Positions 23,601 to 32,867 of a stretch of 64,000 bases of DNA are shown in pieces (position 1 is the stretch's first letter; each line of letters begins with the position of its first letter). Both the position numbers and the translations under genes were made by a program. The DNA is from Gyrodactylus bullatarudis (taxonomy: Eukaryota > Platyhelminthes > Monogenea > Gyrodactylidea > Gyrodactylidae). The notes below the pieces were generated by a model. The model was given only the letters and a program-made list of their open reading frames with translations, was not told where the DNA came from and made no database searches. The DNA lies in the NCBI GenBank assembly GCA_012064415.1, contig SSNU01000104.1, positions 381,089 to 445,088 of the forward strand, written 5' to 3'.

Positions 23601-26600
23601 GCAAATTTTTCATCACGTTAATTTTAATACAAAATCATTGTTTCTACTACAACCAGTTTAAATAGATTTCGTACCATATGTTCTATACATCATTCGAATT
23701 CTTTTGAAGAGCTCATTCAGATTCTTACCCAGGCTAAAAATCGAAAATTTGCTCTACTTTTTAATATAGCTCAAAAGTTTAGTGTAACATCCAGTGACAT
23801 GGGCTAATCCATAACCAAATAAGAAGAACCTGTGGAATATATTACGTAACGGCCTAGAACGAAATAATTGTAGATATTAAAAATAAAATAAAAACCTCAA
23901 TGGATTTCTAGTCTATCGCCTTAATAAATTGGCCATCATGTCGATAATATCGATAAAGATTAAGTTGAAGAATGTCTCACATTTGTTGTTTTCAGTTTTA
24001 ATATTTCCTCATTCAGCGCTCTTAGCTCATTATTAACTTTTACTATGTCTTTTGAAAAATTCTGTTTTATTTCTTCGTTCACATTGACAGTCTTGATGAG
24101 ATCGTGTTTCGCTTGGAAAATTTTATTTTGCATACCAATGATCTGATCCATGAGATAATGATCAAACTTATTCGATTCATGCCGGACTACCTTTTTTGCA
24201 TTTGTTTCCTTAAGGGGAATTCTCATACTTTTTACTTTGTCAATGGTGGAATAGGCATTTTCCTATAAAATCACCAGGTGAAGAAATTCATAGAGTAATG
24301 TTTTGAAAAAGAAATCACTCACATTATTTAATTCGAATAGCTTTGATAATTCTTTCAAGATGGACGGGTCAATATCAACTTTGTTCGAGAATATTTCACT
24401 CAGTCGACTGTAGAGAAAATCATTCGATTCAACCATTTGTAGAATTCTATTTAAAAATAGATATTATTTTGACAATATACTTTCAAGTAGCTGTATTAAT
24501 GATTAACGAAAAAACATACCTGTCTACAAGCAGTGTTGCAGCCGCTAAATAATTTTCAGCATTGATCTCCACTTCATTAATTGTATTATTTCTATCTTCC
24601 AATTTCTGGGCTATATCATCGTTATTCTTCGCTAAAGAATGGGCTCGTTGACGAGTCAATTTCAGGTCATTCTTCAAATGTTCAATCTAAGTAATAGATT
24701 TATAATTTAGGCTCGACGATTTAACCAACTATTAATGGTAAATTTTTCCTGGAGGAAAAGTGACAAGTTATCACCAGAAATTTTAATTAAAATTGGCATT
24801 TTTTAAAGAATGTTTGCAGCAACAAAAGGATAAAATATCCTTTGCTACCAGTTTTCAATTTTCTTCAGTAATTCTATGGTACTTCTTCGATGTTAATCAA
24901 TATAATCTTTCTTAGTTCTTCTGAATTCGCAGCCAGTGAGTTCAGAGAAAAAATATTTCCTGGATTTCTTGTAAGTTTAAGATCCAATAATACGATTTTC
25001 CTAGTTATTTTTTTATTGCAAACCATATAAATGATATTTCAGAAGAAGGGAAAGATAAAGATCAATTTAGGAAGGAAAAAAATTTTTCCATCAAGATCAA
25101 ATCTCAGAGTAAGGATCATAAACAGGGTTGAGAAATTCTTTTAATTACAAAAAATGTAGTGGGGCTAGGAATATTTATAAAATATGTGGGATAGATTCGC
25201 ATTTTAAGTGGTATACATCGTTCTTAGGTCTTCCTTTTTGTTGATAATCATGTTCTAAAACTTTATAAAACTTAAAAGTACTTACTTCGGGGCATGATTG
25301 ATTGAGAAACTTAGTGATAAGAAATCTTCCGTCAGATATATTATAATAATTATTTAGGCTAATATCAAATCTGCAGTCTTGATTTACACAGAAATTTTTG
25401 AATTCTTACTTCCTCGACGAATATTTTGCGAATAAATATGAAGATCGTTTTTGAAATCCTAAATCGAGTCGTATAAGGTCTCAATGTAAAGATTTTTTGA
25501 AACGAAAATAATATAAACTAAATTCCAACTAATGAATTGATTTATCCATGAGTACCATAGCCTTAAAATATTGTACAACGTGTTTAGAGGCTGATTAAAA
25601 TTAATTTAAAATAGAGATGTAATATTATTAAAATTATATTTAAGTATTTTCTTGCATTAATTATAATTGAACACAAAAGAAAAAAAAATGGTTCACCACT
25701 TAAATTGAAATCATTAAAAATGCACAACATAAAATATAAAGAGCAGTACACTTTTTAAAAATATCTATCGGTTTATCCCACATTTTATTTCTTTCACTTT
25801 GAAAACTTGTTGTTGTAAGGTTATTTTAAATGATATTAATTTGCAAAATAGTTCATTGGGTTTAGCAATAAATGCAAACATCAAATGTAGTTTTTTTTCT
25901 ACTTGATTCATTCATACAAAATTACAAGATTACCGTATTCATTGAAATTTATATTGACAAAATAAAGTTTTCACTTTTATTTGGTGAAATCTCCGTCATT
26001 TTGAACCACTGATAGGCATCTTTTTGGCATAAATTTATAGAAATTTATGATAGTTTCTCTCTCTCTGTTAAATTCCACTCTCAAAATATGCACTTTATTG
26101 CTAAACTGTCTACCATTTGCATAGACTTTTCGAGCTAGAATTCTCTAGAGATTTTCAATTGGGTTCCGTGTTCTCGAAACCAAATTTTGGTAGAAATTGA
26201 TCGATGACATGGGGCGTTATCCTGTTGAAAAATAAAATCTGAATTCTCGAGCTCCTCTTTAAAAGGTATGATATTCTCTTCAAAACCTTTTGATAGGAAT
26301 TTAAATCAAGTTTATAATTAAAAACATCCAAACGACCAACATTTTCGTTTGTAATACCATACCATTACAGTTCCTTCACCAAATCCTCTCTTAGTATTAC
26401 TTGGCTTAGGTGCAGATTTGTCAATCCAACATACACTGAGGCCATCTGGCCCATCCTATTTGAACTTCTTCTCATCAGAAAAGATTAACTTTCCCTATCT
26501 TGATTTTCGATAATATTTTTGCAAGCCCAGTCTTTACGAGAAATTTTATCATTCTCACATAATTTAGGGGTCAGTTTTGGTTTTCCCCATTATAAATTCT

Positions 26601-29600
26601 GCTCATTTGTTAAGAAACGACGAATCGTTCAATTGCTAGCTTTCAAATAAAATTCTTGTTTAATTTTTGCGGTCGATTTTCTTCCGTCGACAGTCAACAA
26701 CCTGATCCTTTTTTAAGAGAATTCTGGATTTTCTCGACGAAAAGTAGAAAAAAATTTATTGCTAAACCCAATGAACTATTTTGCAAATTAATATCATTAA
26801 AAATAACCATACAACAACAAGTTTTCAAAGTGAAAACTTTTTTTGGTCACCACTATACATTGGTGTGTAGCACATTTCATGAAAATATTATTAAGATTAA
26901 GTTTTAAAATTTAGATTAGTTATTTTCAGAATGGCAAAAAATGTAATTTTTGCAGTTCTAGTTATCAGTGGCTGTTTGAGGTCTATTTTTATCCATACTA
27001 ATGCAATACAAATTTTGATTATTCATCTCGTTTGAAATTTATAATGGCCTAAATTTATAAATTTAAGACCTGGCGAAATATATATTTCTCTTATAAAATT
27101 CTTTTTATAAATTAACCAATGATGAATATCTCCATGGGTCATTCGGACGTATATGTAAGTATACGTGAATATTTAACTAATAATATTTTATATTAGTTCT
27201 TAATGTTGATTTCAAATTGTCAGACAAAGTCACACGTTAATCCTATGTCTAAAAAATGATCTCCTTACCATAAAATAAATTTTAGACGCTTGAGGTCATT
27301 CATCTCATTGATCTGCAAACCCTTATTCGATTCGAAGCGAGTCGTTACGAAATATGCACCGGAATTTCAAGCTCAAAAACTTTTAATAGATCCCTTTTAT
27401 TATAATTATCAGAGAATAAATTTCAGTTTGTCCTATATATTTTTCTTTAAGTCTATGAATGTAGTTTATGAATGTATTTACACAAGACCTATCGATCAGA
27501 TCATCGTTATAAATACATTAAAAAAGAAAGAAAAATAAATTTATTTACTTGCAAGTATTGCCACATAGAAAATAGGTCCATGAAGGTACACTGAGAAATA
27601 ACTAATAATGTCTAGTGAAGAAAACTAATGCGTCTTTCATATTATGTGACCCTAGAATGATAAAAAGTCTGGTTAAAAAATGTACAGTTTACTAAATTTA
27701 AAAAATAACTCATCATGTTGATAAGGTGATAAAAAATAGATATTTTTTGTGTTTATCATTCTAACATGTAGAACCAAAATAACTCACTGATTCACATAGC
27801 TCATCGATATGAATGGTTTTCTCTTTGAGTTGCATCTTGAGTCTAAAATAATGAAAGTAAAATGAAAAATGTATAGAATTGACCAGCACTTTTTGATAAA
27901 CACTTTTTCAGGGGTTAAATACTCGAATGTTCATATACTTATAATTAATAAAAAAAATTCTTTATTGCAAGCAATACATGGTAGTCAGTAATTGTCAAAG
28001 AGATGAGTTCAGGGAAGAAAATTTGAATTCAGCGTTTAAAAGAAAGATTTAAACAAACCTGTCAATTTCTGTGGTAATTTCTTCAAAATTCTTCCTGTAA
28101 AGATCTTTTTCCTCTGATAATTTGAAGATTTCCTCTTTTTTATCTCTGAAAATAAAAAAATGAGCTTAAAATAACAAAATTTCTGTTGGAAAATATACCA
28201 ACTTTATAAAAGTGACATAGTGAGTTTCAAGGCTCTTGTATTGGCTTTCTAGATTCTCGAGGTTAATATTGGATTCCTCGTTACTAACCTCAAGGTCTTT
28301 GATGCGAAGGAGATTTTCATTATTCTGATTGAGAAATTTTTCCATTTCAGCTCGACTATCCGATAGCTGCTGTTTTAGGGATTCCAATTGCTTTTTACTC
28401 TCACTGTCTTCTGCAATAGGAAATAAATTTAAATTGGTCTCATGACATCGGTGACCTTCGTAGTCAATGTTTCAAAATTATTAACACAATCATCTGTCTT
28501 CCCTAAAATTACTGAGTGCATCATTTATGAAGTTTATTTGATCTTCGATTTATACGCTACTTAATTCTCAAATCCGCTATGATGAGGCATAGTTTGGAGT
28601 TTTGGAAGTGAAAAAATTATAATTCGATTTCCAAAAAGTTGGAATGATACATTGAACTTCAAAATAGTTACAGGTTTATTATTCCCGATATTGAATAATA
28701 ATGAAAGGGTTGAAAAAGATCATAAAAATTAAACTTTTTTGCTTATAAAAAGATTCAACTCACCAATCTGTACATGGGATTCAGAGTTTGAAATTATAAC
28801 CGGATGGGTATTGGTCTGATTATCGATTTGACATACGGTGTCTTTAATGTTGACTGGATCTGTCATTGATTTTGCATCTTGCTTCTTTGGCCTGGGAGCA
28901 TCAAACTGAAGAATCTTATTGCATATAACTGGAACTCGAATGCATTGCACGCAAATATCCCGACTTTCAGATACCATTGAATAATTGGCTTCTTGGTTTG
29001 TTATAAAAACTTTGTCAGTCTGACAGAATAAACTCGCCTCTGACTTTTCAGAGTGAAATCTAGAATCTTTGATAAGATTTTGTACTGATGAAAAAGAGCT
29101 GTCTTGTACCAATTTGCAATCTAACCAAGTTGAACTATTCTTGATAACTTCTGGGCCAAATTTCTGAGAGAAGTTCTGAATTTGTATCACCTTGTCGTTG
29201 GTATCATCAACGATTAATTTGACAATGTTGTTCTCTCTCGGAGACTCTGGCATGCAATTTTTATTCTCAGCGTCTACAACTGAAGGAATAGTTTCTGGAA
29301 AATCGTACATAATTTTCGGGTCCAAACTATCAGATCTTTCAATGCTATGGGTTAATCGGTCATGGCTACTTTGAGATCGATTTTTGATACCCCGATGCAC
29401 AGGACTATTACGAATATCTTCAATTACTGTTTGGTCGCCAGACAACTGTTTTAGAAGCTTCTAAAGTTAAGAAAGAATAAGTTGAGGTTATTGAATTTTT
29501 GAATCGAAACTCGCTATTATTATTGAAAAGAGATCTTTATGATCTTTAGGAGATATTAAAAAGAGCGTTCGATACCTTAGAAGAGGGTTAGTGTTGAAAA

Positions 29601-31091
29601 CTAACTGGTTTTACTAATTGATCCATTGAATGAACTTTGGTTCTCTTCTTACATATTACATCGTGATAACAGGGAATTTCATGCTTATCCGAGGACATTT
29701 TTTCATAGTCGTTGCCAGATTCCTAAATTTTAAAGAAAAAAGACGTCATTAACAGGTGTAAATTGCCTCTTTCAGCCAGACAAAACTTACTTTACAATTC
29801 ATCTGGAACGTATTCAGTTGTAGAGAATAAAGAGACGGGGTCTGATAGAGATTTGCTTCCATTGAAGAGTTAGATTGTCTAATAACGTGTTCTGGTTCAT
29901 ATACTGAGGGAACACTGGAATGTTTAACCTTGTTAAATAACAGAGGACTATCGATGGGGTTCCTGCGAATCAATGTTGCACTTTCTTTTCTTGTTCTTAG
30001 TTTAGCTGTAAATACATTGTTATTTCATTTATAAGGCTTACATTTACGAAATGACTTCTTATTTATATTGTCGAGAATTTGCTAAAATTTTGATTATTTC
30101 AATCAACCTACCGATGGGGACTTGTACGTTTCCACCACGTTATCTGTATCTAAAGAATAGATTCAATATTTTTCTAATATTTACTTGTAGAATAATGCTG
30201 GTTAAGAGTTATATTCAAGGCCTCTTTAACAATCCTATAGCAGGCTCTGTTATTATAACTTTTAGCGGCATCTAAAACAGACTGGTCTGAAATAATAAAA
30301 TTAGATAATGTATAGAATTTCACTTGTAGTCGTATAAGAAACGGGTTCAGCTCCACAAGCTAATAGATAACTTGTTATATCAGCAAATCCACGCTCGCAA
30401 GCAATAAATAATGGGCTCCTATAATCTTACTAAGAAAAAGGAATATTTACTTTTTATAACGATCATTTATGGGTAAATTTGAATTGGCCCCAGCTTCCAA
30501 AAGTGAAGTAAGGCAAGGTAAATTATTCAAGAAAATGGCTAAATGAAGGGGAGTATATCCAACCTGAAATGAATAGAGGGTAAATCCAAGTTGCTCACAT
30601 TATTATAAGAATCAATCATGGAACCCGATTTGATTAAGAGATCTACTAATTCGATATTTTGAGCTTGTACAGCTATATGAAGTGGAATTTCACCGTTTCG
30701 ATTCCTCAAATTAATGCTGACATTTTTTCCTTTGATGAGTAGCACAGCAATTTCAAAGGAATTACACTCTATTGCCCTCATTAGCGGGGTAAAGCCATCT
30801 GAGTCTTTTGCATTAGGGTCAGGATCAAACTCTAAGAGTAATTCCACTATTTGGAGATTTTTCTTCACACATGCTAAATGCAAAGGAGTTCTTTTGAGAT
30901 TAAATAGAAGAATACCTTCCATATTTATCGCTAGTAAATGGACAACGAAGAATATTTTCTTTCACCTTTTCTAAATCATTAGTCCAAACTGCCTTGTGTA
31001 ACTTGGAGAAATTAGTTTGATAGATAGAATTTTCCTTTGAAGAGGGCAGTGAAGACTTTTCCAGAGCAAGTTTGTTCAGTAATCGTTTCAT
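14612..31091 (-). CDS. Ankyrin-repeat and coiled-coil protein, 19 exons
   Basis: One gene model joins 19 minus-strand exons, all with GT-AG introns and matching phase: 31091-30916, 30890-30599, 30563-30451, 30418-30324, 30286-30185, 30149-30112, 30081-30048, 30005-29791, 29722-29615, 29460-28764, 28410-28203, 28145-28059, 27842-27788, 24686-24520, 24446-24323, 24262-23981, 20686-20595, 16576-16074 and 14901-14612. The protein is 1,225 aa: ankyrin repeats (about residues 30-255), a linker of low complexity, coiled coils (about 625-930), two CxxC pairs (C973/C976, C996/C999) and an Asn/Tyr/Ser-rich tail. The plan recalls ANKRD26/POTE-type proteins, but I cannot assign an orthologue. Ankyrins and coiled coils suggest a scaffold (inference). 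The start ATG follows an in-frame stop. The donor at 28202 (GTTGGT) is the weakest junction. Two introns hold transposons. It could be two genes if the 3.1-kb or 3.3-kb introns are wrong. Confidence 0.85.
15377..15615 (+). repeat. Interspersed repeat IR-B, copy 1
   Basis: About 240 bp in the last large intron of the ankyrin gene that matches, in the opposite orientation, 54,650-54,880 at roughly 80-85% by eye. Shared blocks include 'agaaggaaaatattctgtag', 'tttttgagctat', 'actcaacttcaacacaattt', 'gtaggaaaataatctacccc', 'aattcgaatgcagtag' and 'cctctaggaaattatgctcc'. No ORF or terminal repeats are seen, so its class (LINE 3' UTR, SINE or MITE) is open. Confidence 0.65.
17270..17490. repeat. FB-A foldback fragment
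   Basis: It has the family blocks 'tttttcaactttgagttc', 'gttgatttcgaggtgttaga', 'gatcaaacgttatttttc', 'atcatcattagaaaaa' and 'atcaagtagtaaaaatggt'. It sits just outside the Merlin insertion in the same intron. Confidence 0.55.
17566..17849. repeat. Merlin left terminal inverted repeat
   Basis: 284 bp. Tip GGTAATGCTCTAGTTCAGG; a second, internal GCTCTAGTTGAGGTACAG lies about 185 bp in. It is the reverse complement of 19163-19446 with no difference seen by eye. Confidence 0.92.
17977..19049 (-). CDS. Merlin transposase (ISXO2-like DDE) with a 29-nt intron
   Basis: Two exons, 19049-18785 and 18755-17977, give 347 aa. The first encodes a zinc-ribbon-like cysteine set (C51, C62, C77, C80; MRCSQCGKSYS). 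The second encodes the DDE domain: D161 in VEMDETKL, D222 in LVSDEWRGYS and E260 in HTNTVERLWRSMK, the order known for ISXO2/Merlin transposases, which cut and rejoin element ends. Both parts are open, but out of frame with each other. Removing a GT-AG intron of 29 nt (18756-18784) joins SYSILRG to TFLFKK in frame and restores the usual domain spacing. An alternative start is the ATG at 19001. An acidic Asp/Asn-rich tail ends the protein. It appears intact. Confidence 0.88.
19163..19446. repeat. Merlin right terminal inverted repeat
   Basis: 284 bp, the exact inverse of the left arm, ending GAGCATTACC and followed at once by the duplicated TTTCAATT. The inner edge is where 'attaagtgc' gives way to unrelated sequence. 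Confidence 0.92.
19470..19985 (-). pseudogene. LINE reverse-transcriptase C-terminal fragment
   Basis: The minus-strand translation runs from a DLSLTYDHSL block to LKVYKNFILSKFDYCSSL and IEQIQYRCYDPLSY, which are hallmarks of the region after the RT catalytic core in jockey/CR1-like non-LTR retrotransposons. A frameshift near 19,650 moves the tail to another frame. It resembles, but is not a close copy of, the plus-strand LINE at 36,960-38,304. It is an isolated dead fragment beside the Merlin element, in an intron. Confidence 0.7.
19990..20594. other. Intron sequence, nothing recognised
   Basis: Part of the 4-kb intron of the ankyrin gene. An 87-codon plus-strand opening at 20311-20574 has no recognisable motif and is probably chance. 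Confidence 0.4.
21080..22135. repeat. FB-A foldback copies, two partial
   Basis: The segment 21080-21480 has the right-arm order ('tcaagtagtgaaaatgatcg', 'tgatcctgaaaattgac', 'ttttgatcattctctc', 'aatgggattttggcac', 'atatcaattagcttta'). The segment 21655-22135 has left-arm blocks ('gttgatttcaaagtgtgaga', 'ggatcatcgttagaaaa') followed by a right-arm-like stretch. Both lie in the 3,294-nt intron between exons 16 and 17. Confidence 0.55.
22551..22635. repeat. Long perfect-stem hairpin
   Basis: Arms 22551-22575 and 22611-22635 are inverted repeats of 25 bp with one mismatch, separated by a 35-nt loop. Each arm includes ATCATCAGTGG or its inverse. On the plus strand the 3' arm contains CTGATGA and is followed by GAAATGCGCAT, a motif shared with the Penelope-like relics at 43.4 and 55.1 kb. 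Confidence 0.7.
23784..23850 (+). repeat. Degraded half-copy of the palindromic MITE
   Basis: 'gtaacatccagtgacat', 'aaccaaataagaa' and 'cctgtggaatatattacgta' match, in order, the right half of the element at 2593-2702 ('gtaacattcagcgacat', 'accaaataagacg', 'cctgtgggatatattaccta'). Confidence 0.6.
25792..26855 (-). mobile_element. Tc1/mariner-type fossil in an intron
   Basis: Inverted repeats of about 82 bp (25792-25873 and 26754-26835) with a few mismatches enclose a decayed transposase on the minus strand. Beyond the right repeat the sequence continues as a Tc1-like tip, CACCACTA next to TA, ending near 26855. The equivalent left tip is not visible, so that end is probably truncated or replaced. 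The element lies in the 3,101-nt intron of the ankyrin gene. Confidence 0.7.
25985..26690 (-). pseudogene. Decayed Tc1-like transposase
   Basis: Broken frames contain Tc1 family landmarks in order: RRFLTNEQNL, SDEKKFK..DGPDG, KRGFGEGTVMVWYY, HRSISTKIWFREHG, and a C-terminal MPKRCLSVVQNDG-like end. Several stops and frameshifts interrupt it, so it makes no transposase. Confidence 0.75.
28764..29460 (-). other. Exon 10: disordered linker with QTD-like motifs
   Basis: The 697-nt exon, the largest of the gene, encodes a Ser/Asp/Asn-rich segment with no predicted fold. It contains recurrent short motifs FCQTDKV, SMTDPV, CQIDNQTNT and HVQI within its last 90 residues. Tandem QT-containing motifs of this sort in scaffold proteins often bind dynein light chain LC8 (known for TQT motifs). 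Here that is a speculation from spacing and sequence. Confidence 0.5.
30185..31091 (-). other. Ankyrin-repeat module of the 19-exon gene
   Basis: Exons 1-5 encode about six to seven ankyrin repeats. The repeat signatures are GRTPLHLAC, DGFTPLMRAI, GEIPLHIAVQ, VGYTPLHLAI and KSPLFIACERG, each followed by a helix ending in LL plus a hydrophobic turn. Two of these signatures (GRTPLHLAC and VGYTPLHLAI) only form when a 25-nt and a 35-nt intron are spliced out, and KSPLFIAC needs a 32-nt intron removed. That is strong evidence that these very short introns are real. The module probably mediates protein-protein binding. Confidence 0.9.
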
Positions 31092-32102
31092 TGTAATTTC
31101 ATATTTCACTTGAGTTCACAAGATCGCCAAGTTATTTTAATAGATTTGCTGATTATTTTAAACAAAACACATTAACACAAGATTATATTTTTAATAGTAA
31201 TATATGATAGATTCATCATACATTATTATCATATTATTTAATATTTCACTAAATCAAATTATACACGTACAAAACGTTTTTAAATTTTTGTTCAAAAGGT
31301 CAATGATTTATAGAATTACCAAGATTTTCGCTTGTTAAACAAGCTAATCATGCGTTAACCATTATGAATCATAAATATATATATTTATAAATATCTATAT
31401 CACTTTTATATTTAATTTTTGCAGTCAACTATAAAAATCCATTCCAGCCATCGAGATACTAGTACTAAATTGCTTATTATTAAGCAATACGTTATTACTA
31501 AATCAAAATACTATAGTTAATTGATATCGAATTACATTGATAATATCATTACATTTTTCAGCAATGCAATGATTGATATAATTTCTGGTATACATAAATG
31601 GTTTGTTGGCCAAAATATCAAACATCAAGGGTACATGCAAAGAAAATTAGATGACAGTTTTTTATATTTTTTGAATTTCAACATTCTCATGACAAATCAA
31701 CTGTACTGAAAGTTAGAAAATAATTTCTTTCATGTTTTTGTGCGATAAAAAAACTTCTTCTCAAATGTAACAAATGTTAAAATCTTTAGATTGTTGTAGG
31801 ATAACACCAAAAACTGTTTATATTTATTGATAGATTTTATCTATATTTGAAAAAAACCCTATTAAATGATATAACCTAAGTAGTGGTTGCATTCAAAAAT
31901 TTCTGTTCCAAGTTATAGCTTATAAGTAGGGATGCCGAAATAAACTTTTTGCTATTTTTAGGAATAATTTTTCATCAAGAGTTTTTGGAATCTAGATCAT
32001 GATACCAAGAAAATGTTTAATATGGCAATTTTTCAAATTTCGAAGTAGCGCCAAATTCCCATTTTTTGAACTATAGTGAGGGGGGGGGGAGATCACAATT
32101 AG
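31092..32102. other. Region upstream of the ankyrin gene
   Basis: About 1 kb of AT-rich DNA on the 5' side of the minus-strand gene. No certain promoter element can be named; TATA-like runs are everywhere. From about 31,930 it turns into an FB-A repeat segment ('catcaagagtttttggaat', 'cgccaaattcccatttttt') that ends in a run of ten G at 32081-32090 and abuts the Gypsy fragment. Confidence 0.4.
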
Positions 32103-32112
32103 ACAAAGTAAT

Positions 32113-32704
32113 TTGACCATGACCTAAATATTGAAAATATCTTTGCAAAATAATAAGGCTGGCAAAAACTCGGTAAAACTCTCTTCTCCCCCATTCTTTT
32201 GACACGAGATAATAGGCCTGCTAGCGACTCCTGGCTCGTCTGGACTATATTGTGGAATTCATATCTGTAGGCGAAAACTGACTTCTTGTCTCCAAAAGTA
32301 CTCTTGAGTTTTGTTATAAGGTCGTTGAACTTTAGTCTGAATGGGTCAAGCGGTAGCATCAGTCCGATGAACTTTGCATGATCTGAAATGGAGAGCTTGT
32401 GTAGGACTGTTCGATTTTTGATCTCATCTGATGTTTCCTTCAATTCTTCTTTGAACAGATTCTCATACCTTTCATACCAGACATCTAAGGTTGGGAATGC
32501 TAGTCCCGATGTGAACTTGTTCATCGATTTTGATACTCTATCCGCGTCCACTTCTGCAAAGCGTGTACTGCCATCAGTTTTCACTCTCAGAAGCTTCTCG
32601 ATTCTCTCCTCTTGTTTCAAGGCTCTTTTCTCGGAATCTTGTAACTGTTTCGTCATCAATTCCATGGTTAGCTGCAGAGACTTTACTAGTTCGGAGTTGC
32701 CCAT
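32113..32704 (-). pseudogene. Gag fragment of the Ty3/Gypsy copy
   Basis: It opens with an ATG directly after the primer-binding-like site. The reading frame carries an N-terminal coiled coil, then FPTLDVWYERYENLF and LHKLSISDHAKFIG, and a stretch typical of Gypsy capsid proteins. The frame loses similarity near 32,150, and no zinc knuckle is present, so the gag 3' part is missing. Confidence 0.65.
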
Positions 32705-32713
32705 GTCGCCAGT

Positions 32714-32867
32714 TGTTAGGGTTATTATTGATAGTCAAGAACACACGTGATATTGGAGTTACAAAAAAGTGTCTGTATTTAAACAAATATACAACTCTGT
32801 TATCTTTTATTTAATATCTAGTTTTGTTTGACAATATGAATAATATAATTAATCTATTCATTCATCA
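32714..32867 (-). repeat. Single short LTR of the Ty3/Gypsy copy
   Basis: 154 bp on the minus strand, TG at the start and CA at the end. It is preceded by the polypurine tract AAAGGGGGGGG and followed two bases later by TGGCGAC, which matches the start of tRNA-Arg-type primer-binding sites. It contains an AATAAA. The pol frame runs a few codons into it. No second LTR is seen in the window. Confidence 0.7.

Larger units (their letters stand above)
23981..28410 (-). other. Coiled-coil exons of the 19-exon gene
   Basis: Exons 11-16 encode heptad-rich sequence such as KQLESLKQQLSDS, LLRIKDLEVSNEE, LESQYKSLE, KLSEEKDLYRKNFEE, IEHLKNDLKLTRQ and NNELRALNEEILKLK. Long coiled coils usually dimerise. 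The six exons are split by introns of 57, 216, 3101, 73 and 60 nt; the 3101-nt intron contains the Tc1-like relic. Confidence 0.8.

Noticed and set aside
28199..28202. Donor site at 28198 (GTATAT) for exon 11 of the ankyrin gene
   Set aside because: It gives a phase that does not fit the next exon's coiled-coil frame. The GT four bases upstream fits, although its sequence (GTTGGT) is weaker.
32388..32814. Plus-strand ORFs of 94-120 codons in the Gypsy segment
   Set aside because: They are antisense shadows of gag and LTR sequence; the minus-strand frame carries the recognisable protein.
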